Positions 9,698 to 18,971 of a DNA stretch of 64,000 nt are shown here, piece by piece (position 1 is the stretch's first letter; every line of letters begins with the position of its first letter). The stretch comes from Parvivirga hydrogeniphila (GTDB lineage Bacteria > Actinomycetota > Coriobacteriia > Anaerosomatales > Anaerosomataceae). Where the stretch lies: positions 461,744 through 525,743 of the forward strand of contig NZ_JAMCCO010000002.1 in the NCBI RefSeq assembly GCF_023371205.1, read 5' to 3'. The position numbers were made by a program, and so were the translations under genes. The notes beneath the pieces are model-generated. The model was given only the letters and a program-made list of their open reading frames with translations, was not told the origin of the DNA and made no database searches.

Positions 9698-11487
9698 CAG
9701 CGCTCACCTCCCGCATACACCGAGGCTCGGTCCTCTTCCTCGCCGCCCACGAGCTGCGTCTCGATCTCGGATGCGATCGCGTCGAACTCCGCGAGGTCCT
9801 CGGCGCTCAGGTACTTCGCGCGCGCGATGCGCTCGCGCACCGGGGCCGAGAAGATCGCGTCGAGCGCGGCCCCGCGCGAGAGCGCCTCCAGCGCCTTATC
9901 GCGGAAGAGCAGGATCACGCGCAAGAGCGCGTCTTGCTCGGCAAGCGACGAGAACTGGTCGTCGTCGCGGAACGCGTTCTGCTGCAAGAAGTCCTCGCGG
10001 ATCGACTTGGCGGTCTCCATGAGCACGCGCTCCTCCGGCGAGAGCGCCTCGACGCCCACGAGGCGGACGATCTCCGCCAGTTCGGCCTCGCGCTGCAGGA
10101 TCGCCATCGCCTCGTCGCGGCGCGCGCGGAACTCCGGCGAGACGCGCTCGGCCCAAAACGGCGTCACCTTGTCGAGGTACAGCGAATACGACGTGAGCCA
10201 ATCGATCGCCGGGAAGTGGCGCTGGAACGCCAGCTGGTCTTGGAGCGCCCAGAACACCTTCACGACGCGCAGCGTATTCTGCACCACCGGCTCCGAGAGG
10301 TCGCCGCCCGGAGGCGAGACGGACCCCACGACCGTGACGGAGCCCTCGCGTTCGTCGCTGCCGAGCGAGCGCACCTTGCCCGCGCGCTCGTAGAACGACG
10401 CGAGACGCGTGCCGAGGTACGCCGGGAAGCCTTCGTCGCCGGGCATCTCCTCGAGGCGGCCGGAGATCTCGCGCATCGCCTCGGCCCAGCGGCTCGTCGA
10501 GTCGGCCTGCAGGACCACGTTGTAGCCCATGTCGCGGAAGTACTCGGCCATCGTGATGCCCGTGTACACGCTCGCCTCACGAGCGGCGACCGGCATATTG
10601 GAGGTGTTCGCTACGAGCACCGTGCGCTTCATCAGCGGCTGGCCCGAGTACGGGTCGGTGAGCTCGGGGAACTCCATGAGCACGTCGGTCATCTCGTTGC
10701 CGCGCTCGCCGCAGCCGATGAACACGACGATCTCAGCGTTGCTCCACTTCGCGATCTGGTGCTGAGTGACGGTCTTGCCCGCGCCAAACGGCCCAGGGAT
10801 GCACGCCACGCCGCCTTTCACCACCGGGAAGAAGGTGTCGATGACGCGCGTTCCCGTCACGAGCGGCTCAAAGGCGGACAGCTTCTCGCGGTACGGCCTC
10901 GGCACGCGCACCGGCCAGACCTGCATCATCGTGAGGTCGTGGACGGTGCCGTCGACCGCGCGCAGCCGCGCCACCGTGTCGGTCACGGTGTGCTCGCCCT
11001 CGCGCACCTCGACGATCTCCCCGGCCAGGTGCGGCGGCACCATGATGCGGTGCTCGATGACGACGTTCTCCTGCACGACGCCGATGACGTCGCCGCCTGC
11101 GACCGCGTCGCCGGCCTTCACGCGCGGCTCGAACGCCCACAGCCGCTTCCTGTCGAGCGCGGGAGCGCTCAGGCCGCGAGCGATGAACGCGCCTGCTTGC
11201 GCCTGCAGCACGTCGAGGGGCCGCTGGACTCCGTCGTAGACCTGCTCGAGCATGCCCGGCCCCAGCTCCACCGACAGCGGCGCGCCCGTCGAGACCACCG
11301 GATCGCCCGGGCCGAGGCCCTCGGTCTCCTCGTAGACCTGGATCGAGGCGCGGTCGCCGCGCATCTCGATGATCTCGCCCATGAGGCCCTCGTCGCCCAC
11401 GCGTACCAGGTCGTACATCTTGGACTCGACGAGGCCTTCTGCGACCACGAGCGGCCCCGCGACCTTGATGATGCGCCCTTGCTCCAT
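9697..11487 (-). CDS. atpA: V-type ATPase catalytic subunit A
   Basis: 596 aa. The Walker A is GPFGAGKT (residues 232-239). [15 protein letters not shown] and the catalytic-loop segment [20 protein letters not shown] follow. The non-homologous region (about 115-190) that separates A from B subunits and from F-type beta is present. It hydrolyses or makes ATP in the A3B3 head. Two starts are possible: GTG at 11490, overlapping the F stop as GTGA, or the next codon ATG at 11487. ATG was chosen for its better distance from GAGGAAG. Confidence 0.97.
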   Translation of the reverse strand: MEQGRIIKVAGPLVVAEGLVESKMYDLVRVGDEGLMGEIIEMRGDRASIQVYEETEGLGPGDPVVSTGAPLSVELGPGMLEQVYDGVQRPLDVLQAQAGAFIARGLSAPALDRKRLWAFEPRVKAGDAVAGGDVIGVVQENVVIEHRIMVPPHLAGEIVEVREGEHTVTDTVARLRAVDGTVHDLTMMQVWPVRVPRPYREKLSAFEPLVTGTRVIDTFFPVVKGGVACIPGPFGAGKTVTQHQIAKWSNAEIVVFIGCGERGNEMTDVLMEFPELTDPYSGQPLMKRTVLVANTSNMPVAAREASVYTGITMAEYFRDMGYNVVLQADSTSRWAEAMREISGRLEEMPGDEGFPAYLGTRLASFYERAGKVRSLGSDEREGSVTVVGSVSPPGGDLSEPVVQNTLRVVKVFWALQDQLAFQRHFPAIDWLTSYSLYLDKVTPFWAERVSPEFRARRDEAMAILQREAELAEIVRLVGVEALSPEERVLMETAKSIREDFLQQNAFRDDDQFSSLAEQDALLRVILLFRDKALEALSRGAALDAIFSAPVRERIARAKYLSAEDLAEFDAIASEIETQLVGGEEEDRASVYAGGER

Positions 11488-11816
11488 CACGCTTCCTCTT
11501 CCCGAATAAGTGTGCTCGTACCGACGGCGCGCTCGATAGCGCGCGCGAGCTTCGCTTCCCCGACCCCGCCCGGGCTTCCGGCCCCCGGGATGACCGTCAC
11601 GGCAGGCACCGGCCTGTCGGCGATCGTGGCGATTTCCTCCGCGAGCTCCGCGTACACCGGCTCGGTGAGGAACACGATGCCGTACGCGCCGCTCGCCACC
11701 TCAGGCCAGATCGCGTGCGCGTCGGCCGGCTCCGCCACGGGGAACACGGCGAGTCCGAGCGGCCGGAAGCCGGCCACGCTCGTCGAGTCGCCGATGATCG
11801 CTATCTTCTCAGCCAC
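11487..11816 (-). CDS. atpF: V-type ATPase subunit F
   Basis: 109 aa, GTG start. The opening KIAIIGDSTSVAGFRPLG is the conserved Rossmann-like start of subunit F, the small rotor-tip subunit bound to D. Length matches (about 100-110). It overlaps the C stop by 8 bp and abuts subunit A. Confidence 0.93.
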   Translation of the reverse strand: MAEKIAIIGDSTSVAGFRPLGLAVFPVAEPADAHAIWPEVASGAYGIVFLTEPVYAELAEEIATIADRPVPAVTVIPGAGSPGGVGEAKLARAIERAVGTSTLIREEEA

Positions 11817-12858
11817 GGCTCACGTACACCTTCCTCAGCCGCGCGCGCAGCTCGTCTGCGCTCAGCCCGGCGATCTTGCCGATGAGCAGCACGCGCAGCT
11901 GCCGGACCTCGGCCTCGCGTGCGAGGACGTATGCGACGACGGGCTCCGCTCCGAGCGGCACTGCGCGGCCCGCGCGCATCATGCGCACCGCAAGCGCGTC
12001 GGTGGCGACGTCGAGGCGGTCGAGCGCGAGCAGGTCGTCCGCCTGCACGCCCCGAAGCGCTCGCTCCTTGGCGAGGCGCGCTGCGAGCTCGTCGAGCGGA
12101 AGCGCGTACAGGCCCGCGAGGCGGTCGCGCGCGATGCGTCCGCCGTCCAGCAGCGACGGCTGTACCTCAGAGAGCGGTACGCCGCGCCGCTTCGCGCGCA
12201 CAACGCGCTTGACGTTCGCGAGGTCGACGGAAAGCGCCACGTACTCGGCGAGGAACTCGCTTCGCGCGGCGCGTGCGAGCGAGGCGAGCTCCGCGTACAT
12301 GGCGCGCTCGACGACGCGGTCGACCGCCTCCAGCTTCGCAAGCATGCCGGCCTCGGCACCGCGACGTTCCGCGTCGGCGTCGAGCGCCGCGAGCGCGTCG
12401 AGCGCCTCCTCCGCTGCGCGGCGCAACCACTCCGGCAGCTCCTCCACCGGCCCGGCCACGACATCGGGCGGCACGGTGCCGAGCGACGAGAGGTCGCGTT
12501 CCACGGACGCGTCCAGCACCTCGCCTTTCAGGCGTGCGCGCAGGTTCGAGAAGTCGTGCCGCACGCGGAAGAACCGCGCCATGCTCTCCGGCAGTCTGAA
12601 CTCGGCCACAAGACCGTAGACGGACTCGAGCGCCGCCTCGAGCCCGCGCTCCACGTCGTCCGCCGTCTGCGCGTCTTCGAGGTACCGGCCGTAGGCGGTG
12701 TCCGAGAGGATCTTGCGCTGCTCGGCGAAGCTCGGCGCGTCGACGAGCCGTTCGTAGGTAGCGTCACGGAACACGCGCGCCTCGAGCGCACGCACGCGCC
12801 CGACCGCGTACCCGTAGCGGACCGAGTCCTTGACGGCTTTGAGAAGCGGAGGCCGCAT
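11809..12858 (-). CDS. atpC: V-type ATPase subunit C
   Basis: 349 aa, almost all helix-forming, with the family phrases RYGYAVGRVRALE at the start and VRQLRVLLIGKIAGLSADEL near the end. Subunit C (AtpC/NtpC, equivalent to eukaryotic d) is the socket that couples the central shaft to the K ring. The start lies 2 bp after the E stop. Confidence 0.92.
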   Translation of the reverse strand: MRPPLLKAVKDSVRYGYAVGRVRALEARVFRDATYERLVDAPSFAEQRKILSDTAYGRYLEDAQTADDVERGLEAALESVYGLVAEFRLPESMARFFRVRHDFSNLRARLKGEVLDASVERDLSSLGTVPPDVVAGPVEELPEWLRRAAEEALDALAALDADAERRGAEAGMLAKLEAVDRVVERAMYAELASLARAARSEFLAEYVALSVDLANVKRVVRAKRRGVPLSEVQPSLLDGGRIARDRLAGLYALPLDELAARLAKERALRGVQADDLLALDRLDVATDALAVRMMRAGRAVPLGAEPVVAYVLAREAEVRQLRVLLIGKIAGLSADELRARLRKVYVSRG

Positions 12859-12860
12859 CG

Positions 12861-13475
12861 TTACGAGCCGTCTCCTTCGCTTGTCCGGAACAACGCAGCC
12901 GCGAACCGCGCCACGAGGCGGTCGCGCTCGGCTTCGATGAGTCCTTCCACCGACAGGTCGACGCTCTCGCGGTCGCCTCGCAAGACGACGCCGTGCGCGA
13001 CGGGCGCCGGCTCATCTGAGAACCGAAGCTCGAGGCCCTCACGCCCCGCTTCCCGCGCCGCAGCCTCGACTGCATCGGGAAGCCCCGCGAGCCGCTCCCG
13101 GTCCGCCGCAGCGACGAGCACCTCCTCGCCTCCGCGTGCCGCGCGCAGGATGCGCCGCGCGATGAACCGCGCGTACCGGGAAGGTTCGAGCGACGCGAGC
13201 CCCGCCGCGACCGCTTCGAGCGCCTCGTCGATGAGCGCCTGCTTGACCGCGAGCGTGTCGTCGCGCGCACGCAAGCGCGCCGACGCGCGGACGGCCTCGG
13301 CCTCCCGGCGCGCGTCGGCCTCCGCCTCGGCGAGGACGCGCGCCGAGCGCTCGGACGCGCGCCTCTCCGCCTCGCGACGGACCCGTGCGGCCTCCTCCTT
13401 AGCGCGCTCGACGATCTCGCGCGCTTCGGCTTCGGCGTCTGCCGCAATCTGCTCGAGGATGTCAGCGAGCGCCAC
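12861..13475 (-). CDS. atpE: V-type ATPase subunit E (peripheral stalk)
   Basis: 204 aa, GTG start with RBS GGAGGAG. The N-terminal half is a long Ala/Glu/Arg coiled coil (ILEQIAADAEAEAREIVERA) and the C-terminal half a mixed alpha/beta head, as in subunit E of the peripheral stalk. It is expected to pair with the G/H subunit encoded at the head of this operon. Confidence 0.9.
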   Translation of the reverse strand: MALADILEQIAADAEAEAREIVERAKEEAARVRREAERRASERSARVLAEAEADARREAEAVRASARLRARDDTLAVKQALIDEALEAVAAGLASLEPSRYARFIARRILRAARGGEEVLVAAADRERLAGLPDAVEAAAREAGREGLELRFSDEPAPVAHGVVLRGDRESVDLSVEGLIEAERDRLVARFAAALFRTSEGDGS

Positions 13476-13483
13476 GGCTCCTC

Positions 13484-13981
13484 CTACAACGCCTGAGCGG
13501 CGCTCTGGAGCCCGAGCAGCATCAGGATGGTGACGATCAGCGCGAGAACCGCGTAGGTCTCCACCAGCGCCGGGAAGATGAGGGCCGGGGCCGGCTGGTC
13601 CGCCGCGACGATGCCTGCTGCGGCAGCGCCGGTCATGCCCTGGTAGATCGCACTCACCAGACAGAGGAACGCCACCGGCAGACAGGCCAGGAACACCTTG
13701 AAACCGATGGTCGCGGGCAGATCCACCTTGCCGCCGAGCACGTTGAAGAAGATCACGACCAGCACCGCCGCGATGAAGCCGTAGATCCCCTGCGTACCTG
13801 GCATCGCAGCAAGCGGCAGCAGCTTGCCGAACTTGCTGCCGTCCTCGGACAGGATGCCGGACGCCGTACTCGACGCGATGGTGATGCCGATCGCAGACCC
13901 GATGCCGCCCAGCACCGCCGCGATACCGGCACCGAGCAGCGCCCAGTCAGTGCCGGACATCCCAAGGATTGCATCCTTCAC
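13484..13981 (-). CDS. atpK: V-type ATPase proteolipid subunit K
   Basis: 165 aa, four transmembrane helices as two c-type hairpins. Helix 4 carries the ion-binding carboxylate in LVETYAVLAL (E141). Other candidate ligands are T63 and Q64 in PGTQGIYGF and Q114 in IYQG. The GTG at 13981 was chosen because AAGGAGG lies 9 nt upstream and because it overlaps the subunit I stop as GTGA; a much longer upstream reading in this frame lies inside subunit I and is not real. It forms the rotor ring in the membrane. Confidence 0.94.
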   Translation of the reverse strand: MKDAILGMSGTDWALLGAGIAAVLGGIGSAIGITIASSTASGILSEDGSKFGKLLPLAAMPGTQGIYGFIAAVLVVIFFNVLGGKVDLPATIGFKVFLACLPVAFLCLVSAIYQGMTGAAAAGIVAADQPAPALIFPALVETYAVLALIVTILMLLGLQSAAQAL

Positions 13982-16164
13982 GATCGCACGCCTCCTTCCT
14001 GCTGCGCCCCCGCTGGGTGCAGCACGACTGCCTGTGTCTTGTACGAAAGCGGCAGGAACGGCTTGCCGCCGTTGTCGTAGAACTTGCTGAAGAACTCCAC
14101 GAACTGCAGACGCGCCGGGTGCACGAATGCGCCGAGCAGGTTGATGACGACGTTGAAGACGTGCCCGCCGACGAACACGAGCGCGGCGAGCACCGCCACG
14201 ACCGCGCCGAACACGATGCCCGCGGGACCCTTCGAGAACAGCCCTGCGGCCCCGCTCCAGACGAGCTTCGCCAGGATGTTGAAGACCATGCCGACGAGCG
14301 AGCCGGAAAGTCCGAGCGCAGCAAGCCGCGTGTAGCTCAAGATGTCGCCCAGAAACGACGTCATGCCGTACACGGCGTACGCGCCGCCGAGCAGACCGAC
14401 GACCGCACGCCGCACGCTTCTCGAGGCCGCGAGCCCAAGCACCGTGGCGCCAGCGAGAAGCCAGCCGATCGCCGCCGGGCCGTCGAAGGACAGCGCTCCC
14501 AGCCACGCCACGAACAGCACGACCCATGCCGCGCCGAGCGCACGGTCCCAGCCTGGCACCGCCTCGTCCCGCGCGAGCGCCGCCTCCAGCGCGTGACCCT
14601 TGAGCAGCATCGTGACGCCGAGCCCGAGCGCGAGCGCCCACCCTGCCGCTCCCGGCACCGCCGCTGCAACGCCGATGAGCGCCGCCAGAAGGATCGTCGA
14701 GAGCTGGTCGCCCACCGCAGAGGCCACGTCGCGGCGCCGAGCAGCGTCGTAGGCGGCCACGAGGACCCCGAAGAACACCTGCACCATGCCGATCACGACC
14801 GTCAGCAGGAGGAACGTCGTGAGCTCTCCGAGCGGGTCGAGCAGGCGCGGAACGGGCACCGCAGCTCGCACGACGTCGTAGTCCAGCGCGAAGTACGACC
14901 CGAACGCCACGCCCACGACGATCGCGCCCGCACCGCCGAGCATCATCAAGTCGCAGAACCGCTTGACGCCCGGTGCCACGTCGATACGGTTCTTGATGTA
15001 CCAGAACCCGGCGATGAGCATGAGCCCGTAGCCCACGTCCCCGATGCAGATCGCGAAGAACAGCAAGAAGAACGGTGCGAGCAACGGCGTCGGATCGATG
15101 TCGCGGTACTTCGGCCGGCCGTAGAGGTCGGTGAGCAGCTCGAAGGGCCTGACGAGCTTCGGGTTCTCGAGCGCGACCGGCGGCTCCTCCTCGGGAAGCG
15201 GGTCTCGAAGCTCCCAGTCCACCAGGTCGCTTACGGCGGCAAGCGAGGACTCCAGCTCCGCGCGACGCTTCGCGAGCACCCAGCCCGTCACGACCACCGT
15301 GCGCTCGGTCGCGCCCATCAGCCCGCGCGAGGCGACGGCGTCGCGCTCTGAGACGAGCGCTTCTTGGAGCGCCACGACGTCTACGTAGCGGCCCAGAGCG
15401 AGCTCGCGCAGCCGCTCCTCGAAAAGCTCGCGCTCGCGCGCGATGGCATCGATGCGCTCCAGCGCGACCGCGATCTCCTCGGCCGGATAGCCGGTCACGC
15501 CCTCAGGGAAGGTCACGTCGCGGTACGCGGTGGCCGCGAGCGCCGCGCGCGTCTCGTCCACGACCGTGCGGTGCGCGAGCACGACCCACGCCGCGCGCGA
15601 ACCCACGGGGCCCAGCTCCTCGACGGAGATGAGCGGCGAGACCTCGCGCAGCCGCTGACGGATGGCGGCGCCCTGCGAGGCCGGCACCGTGCCAGTCATG
15701 AGACGCACCTGCGCGGTATCGCGCAGCCGTTCGACTTGCAGGTGGAGATCACGCCACGGCTCCAGTTCGGCGACGAGGTGCTTGAGCCGCTCGCGCTCGC
15801 GCTCGCCGGAGGCCATCTTGTCGGTGATCGTCAGGCACTCGCGGTACAGCGCCTGGAACTCAGCGTCCGGCGCGAGCGCCTCGAACCGCGCGGCGTCGAT
15901 GTGGATCTTCTCGGAGACGAACGCTGCAAACGGCCGGTCGTCCTCACGATGCTTCGCCAGGACTTCGACCACGAACTTCGCGTCGGCGATCTGCTCGTCG
16001 AGCCGCTGGAGGCGCTCCTCGTCTTCGCGCGTGAGCGCTGGCGCAAGCTCGTACGGCGTCGTCGAGACTTCGAGCGCGCCGACGGCCTGGAGCCTGTCGA
16101 TGACGTCCTCGACGGCCGCCTTGTGCGCCACCACGGTGGCTCTGAGCATGCGCGCCACTGCCAT
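13978..16164 (-). CDS. atpI: V-type ATPase subunit I
   Basis: 728 aa. The N-terminal half (about 1-360) is cytosolic with coiled coils; the C-terminal half has about eight membrane helices beginning at LLAPFFLLFFAICIGDVGYG, a highly conserved subunit a/I segment. It provides the ion half-channels next to the K ring and anchors the peripheral stalks. Length is slightly above the usual 640-700. It begins 3 bp after the G/H gene. Confidence 0.94.
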   Translation of the reverse strand: MAVARMLRATVVAHKAAVEDVIDRLQAVGALEVSTTPYELAPALTREDEERLQRLDEQIADAKFVVEVLAKHREDDRPFAAFVSEKIHIDAARFEALAPDAEFQALYRECLTITDKMASGERERERLKHLVAELEPWRDLHLQVERLRDTAQVRLMTGTVPASQGAAIRQRLREVSPLISVEELGPVGSRAAWVVLAHRTVVDETRAALAATAYRDVTFPEGVTGYPAEEIAVALERIDAIARERELFEERLRELALGRYVDVVALQEALVSERDAVASRGLMGATERTVVVTGWVLAKRRAELESSLAAVSDLVDWELRDPLPEEEPPVALENPKLVRPFELLTDLYGRPKYRDIDPTPLLAPFFLLFFAICIGDVGYGLMLIAGFWYIKNRIDVAPGVKRFCDLMMLGGAGAIVVGVAFGSYFALDYDVVRAAVPVPRLLDPLGELTTFLLLTVVIGMVQVFFGVLVAAYDAARRRDVASAVGDQLSTILLAALIGVAAAVPGAAGWALALGLGVTMLLKGHALEAALARDEAVPGWDRALGAAWVVLFVAWLGALSFDGPAAIGWLLAGATVLGLAASRSVRRAVVGLLGGAYAVYGMTSFLGDILSYTRLAALGLSGSLVGMVFNILAKLVWSGAAGLFSKGPAGIVFGAVVAVLAALVFVGGHVFNVVINLLGAFVHPARLQFVEFFSKFYDNGGKPFLPLSYKTQAVVLHPAGAQQEGGVRS

Positions 16165-16167
16165 GGG

Positions 16168-16473
16168 TCAGCCTGCCAGCTCCTCCACCGCGCCGGCTAC
16201 GGCGTCCGGCAGCCGGTCGCGCGCATCGGCGATGAGCCGCTCGCGGGCCTCGGCGGCCTCGCTGAGCATCGCCTCGGCCTCGGCCTGCGCCGCGGAGATG
16301 ATCTCGGCAGCGCGCTTGGCCGCCTCCGCGCGTGCAGCGGCCTCGGCGTCGCGCACGATCCGCTGCGCCTCCTCGCCGGCACGCGCCCGCAACCGCTTCG
16401 CCTCCTCGCGCGCGGCCTGTACGCGCGCACGGGCTTCGTCTTCCGCACGAAGCACGCTTTCGAGCCGCTCCAT
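16168..16473 (-). CDS. V-type ATPase subunit G/H (peripheral stalk coiled coil)
   Basis: 101 aa, Ala/Glu/Arg-rich continuous coiled coil (residues about 5-90), as in archaeal AhaH or bacterial NtpF/G. It is first in the operon, as usual. The ATG at 16473 was preferred over an in-frame ATG at 16521 because it has AGAAGGGG upstream and because the earlier one would fall on the promoter. It should form the peripheral stalk with subunit E. Confidence 0.85.
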   Translation of the reverse strand: MERLESVLRAEDEARARVQAAREEAKRLRARAGEEAQRIVRDAEAAARAEAAKRAAEIISAAQAEAEAMLSEAAEARERLIADARDRLPDAVAGAVEELAG

Positions 16474-16511
16474 AGACCGCCCCTTCTGGAATCCGAGCAC
16501 CGTGTCGCATG

Positions 16512-16520
16512 ATTCTAGCA
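16512..16520 (-). promoter_or_regulatory. Putative extended -10 for the V-ATPase operon (TGCTAGAAT)
   Basis: On the minus strand TGCTAGAAT occupies 16520-16512, 38 bp before the G/H start. The same box stands in front of the M23 gene at 30331. It overlaps the first copy of the direct repeat at 16517-16540. Confidence 0.5.
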
Positions 16521-16584
16521 CTGCAGGAGCGTTTCAGCGGACACCGCATCGCACGAAACGAGCACTGCAGGAGCGTTTCGGCGG
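16517..16584. repeat. 24-bp direct repeat pair in the V-ATPase/CapA divergent promoter region
   Basis: AGCACTGCAGGAGCGTTTCR followed by GCGG occurs at 16517-16540 and again at 16561-16584 with one mismatch, spaced 44 bp start to start (about four helical turns). Between the copies GAAACG repeats the central motif in inverted orientation. The pair covers the presumed promoters of both divergent transcripts, which suggests an operator. Confidence 0.7.
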
Positions 16585-16606
16585 GCTTCTTGGTACCCTA
16601 CGTGCT

Positions 16607-17815
16607 ATGCCGCAGAGCATTGGTCCTGTCGACACCAGCAGAGGCGCCGCTGCACGCGCCCGGGCCTCCGCGCGCGCACGGCGCGTCCGCGCCATCGCTG
16701 CCGTCGCGGTCGTCCTTGCGGCGCTCGCCGGGGCGGGCGTCGCTGCGGTTCTCGCTGCGCGGTCTGGCAGCCAGCGCGCGCTCGCGCAGGCCGCCGTCCC
16801 GCTTCCGGCGCCGCTCCCGTCGATCGACGCCTCCGCCGCGGTCCGCCACACGTCGCGACCCACCACGGTGACGGTCGCTGCCGTCGGCGACATGATTTTC
16901 GACAGGCGGGTCCGCACGCTCATCGCCACGTCCGGCGGCGCTGCGCCGCTCGCTCGCGTGGCACCGCTTCTGGCTGCAGCCGACATCACCGTCGGAAACC
17001 TCGAAAGCCCGCTTTCCTCGCGCGGCGTACGCAATGAGCAGAAAGACGTCACCTTCCGCGGCGATCCGCGCGGCGTCGAGGGGCTCGCCAAGGCGGGCTT
17101 CGACTTCCTGTCGGTCGCGAACAACCACGTGCTCGACTACGGGCCTGACGCGCTCGAAGACACGATCGCGCTTATCGATGCGCGCGGGATCGGGCACGCG
17201 GGCGCAGGCGCCGATCGCGCCGCTGCGTGGCGGCCCGCCGTCGTGGAGCGCAACGGCGCCCGCATCGCGTTCCTGTCGTTCTCGCACATCCTGCCTGCCG
17301 GCTTCGTCGCCACCGACGCACGCCCTGGGCTCGCCCGCGGACGCGGGAACATGGACGCCGTCTGCGCGGCGATCCGCGAGGCAAAGCGCGAGAACGACTA
17401 CGTGCTCGTAAGCTTCCACTGGGGAGTCGAGTACCAAGACGACTGCAACGCCGAGCAGGTCCGCGACGCGCACGCCGCGATCGACGCGGGCGCCGACATG
17501 GTGCTCTCGCACCACCCGCACGTCATCCAAGCGGTGGAGCGGTACAAGGGCCGCCTCATCGCGTACTCGCTCGGCGACTTCGTGTTCGACCACTACTCGC
17601 GGAAGACCGGCGAGGCGTTCGTGCTGCAAGCCGACCTGGGGCCTGGCGGCGTCGGCGCCGTGCGCGTCGTGCCGGTGTACCTCGACACCGAAGGCCGCCC
17701 AGAGGTCGTCAGCGGGGAGGCTGCGCGCAGGATCCTCGAGCGCTTGCGAGCGATCTCTGCCAAGCGTGGCACGACGGTGGTCCTGCGCGGCGATACGGCC
17801 GAGGTGGCGCCGTGA
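16607..17815 (+). CDS. CapA-family (PGA_cap) membrane-anchored metallophosphoesterase-like protein
   Basis: 402 aa. An N-terminal hydrophobic helix (about 29-50) is followed by a CapA/YwtB domain: VAAVGDMIFDRRV, the NLESPLS segment, FDFLSVANNHVLDYG, VSFHWGVEY and SHHPHVIQ are the conserved motifs with metal-binding Asp, Asn and His. Relatives act in poly-gamma-glutamate capsule handling, but no capBC synthase lies nearby, so the substrate is open. The ATG at 16607 follows TGGTACCCT, a possible extended -10 only 7 bp upstream, implying a leaderless mRNA. It overlaps the next gene as GTGA. Confidence 0.88.
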   Translation: MPQSIGPVDTSRGAAARARASARARRVRAIAAVAVVLAALAGAGVAAVLAARSGSQRALAQAAVPLPAPLPSIDASAAVRHTSRPTTVTVAAVGDMIFDRRVRTLIATSGGAAPLARVAPLLAAADITVGNLESPLSSRGVRNEQKDVTFRGDPRGVEGLAKAGFDFLSVANNHVLDYGPDALEDTIALIDARGIGHAGAGADRAAAWRPAVVERNGARIAFLSFSHILPAGFVATDARPGLARGRGNMDAVCAAIREAKRENDYVLVSFHWGVEYQDDCNAEQVRDAHAAIDAGADMVLSHHPHVIQAVERYKGRLIAYSLGDFVFDHYSRKTGEAFVLQADLGPGGVGAVRVVPVYLDTEGRPEVVSGEAARRILERLRAISAKRGTTVVLRGDTAEVAP

Positions 17816-18660
17816 CGCCCGAGCGCCCCCTCACGGTGCGAAGCCCTCGCTACCGGCGGCGGCGCGCTCGCCGGCCGGCAGGAGTCTATGGGCTTGCGGG
17901 CGTCGCGATCGTGCTCGTCGCGGCCGGAGCCGGGCTGCTCTCACACGACCGTTCGACGCCGCCGCCCCGGACCGCCGCTCCGGTCGCCCGGGCGGCCGCG
18001 GCTGCTGATGCGACCGCGCCGCCGCGCGAACCAACGCCCCTCCTTGCCCGCTACGGGTCGCTGTACCTGCGCCTGCCCGTCGATCCGAGCGCGGTCACAC
18101 AGGTGGCCTTCCACCAGGCCTCAGGCGACAAGGCGGTGCACCTTGAGGCGCTCGTCCCTGACACGAGCGTGAAGGCGGCCGCAAAGGCGCGCGCGGTGGT
18201 GCAACCGGCGACCAAGCCTGCTGCCGACGACGAGGAGGCCGCCACCATCTGGGACGGTAGCGTCATCCGCCTGTGGCGGAGCAACCGCCGCGGGGCTCCC
18301 GACACGGCGATCGATTGCGGCGCGGACCCCGGGATGGACGTCTTCGCGCCGCTTTCGGGGGTCGTGGTCGCGGTGCGTCCCTACAAGCTCTACGGCCGAT
18401 ACGACGACTTCGAGATCCACCTCCGGCCGGACGGATTCGACGACTTCGACCTCGTGCTCATCCACGTCGACGACGTGAGCGTGAGGGCGGGCGACCGCGT
18501 CGAAGGAGGCGTGACCCGCATCGCGTGCGTGCGGAAGATGTCCGACAAGACCGACCTGCAACTCGCCGCCTACACGAAGAACGGCGGGGACCACGTGCAT
18601 GTTCAGCTCAACCGCGTCGAGCCGTCCTCGGCGCCCTCCGCGCTCGACGGCGAATCTTGA
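17812..18660 (+). CDS. Membrane-anchored M23-like protein with altered zinc site
   Basis: 282 aa, GTG start coupled to capA. A basic N-terminus and one membrane helix (about 25-43) precede a proline-rich linker and a LytM/M23-like domain (about 165-270). The second half of the zinc site is present (HVHVQ), but the first HxxxD has become DPGMD, with Asp in place of the first His. It may be an inactive M23 (EnvC-like activator) or bind metal differently. Its 3' end overlaps the convergent DUF951 gene by 58 bp. Confidence 0.7.
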   Translation: MTPERPLTVRSPRYRRRRARRPAGVYGLAGVAIVLVAAGAGLLSHDRSTPPPRTAAPVARAAAAADATAPPREPTPLLARYGSLYLRLPVDPSAVTQVAFHQASGDKAVHLEALVPDTSVKAAAKARAVVQPATKPAADDEEAATIWDGSVIRLWRSNRRGAPDTAIDCGADPGMDVFAPLSGVVVAVRPYKLYGRYDDFEIHLRPDGFDDFDLVLIHVDDVSVRAGDRVEGGVTRIACVRKMSDKTDLQLAAYTKNGGDHVHVQLNRVEPSSAPSALDGES

Positions 18661-18872
18661 GCGGCGGCGTCTGACTGCGAACGCTGCACGTAGCCGCGAA
18701 ACCTGCGGTCGAAGTCGTAGCGCACGAGCCGCACCGACCGGCCGCATCCGCGGCACTTCAACCCGATGTCCATGCCGAGCTTCGTGACCTCCCACTCGTT
18801 CGCGCCGCACGGGTGCGGCTTCTTCAGCCGGACCACGTCGCCGACTCGAACGGGCACGATCGGTATGGCCAC
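18603..18872 (-). CDS. DUF951 family small zinc-ribbon-like protein
   Basis: 89 aa, GTG start with GAGGAGG 8 nt upstream. The core VGDVVRLKKPHPCGANEWEV followed by LKCRGCGRSVRLVR is the DUF951 signature, with Cys residues in CG and CRGC arrangements that suggest metal binding. Family members are usually 60-70 aa; the extra Ser/Glu-rich C-terminal tail overlaps the end of the previous gene. Function is unknown. Confidence 0.85.
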   Translation of the reverse strand: MAIPIVPVRVGDVVRLKKPHPCGANEWEVTKLGMDIGLKCRGCGRSVRLVRYDFDRRFRGYVQRSQSDAAAQDSPSSAEGAEDGSTRLS

Positions 18873-18927
18873 GAGACGACCTCCTCGCACTGGACGCCCG
18901 GCCGCGCGGTTGCGCGACCCACCTCGC

Positions 18928-18936
18928 GAGTATACC
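18928..18936. promoter_or_regulatory. Shared -10 region between DUF951 and ACT genes
   Basis: GAGTATACC reads TATACC for the plus-strand ACT gene and TATACT for the minus-strand DUF951 gene. The same 9-mer occurs in the intergenic regions before the LytTR regulator (26426) and tRNA-Gln (35335), each time giving GGTATACTC on the minus strand. Confidence 0.45.
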
Positions 18937-18971
18937 GTGGTGCGGCAAGAGCCCAGGAGGAAGGACCGCCC

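Noticed and set aside
9934..13533. 1199-residue open frame on the plus strand across the V-ATPase operon
   Set aside because: Antisense shadow of subunits A, F, C and E, which are all clearly conserved.
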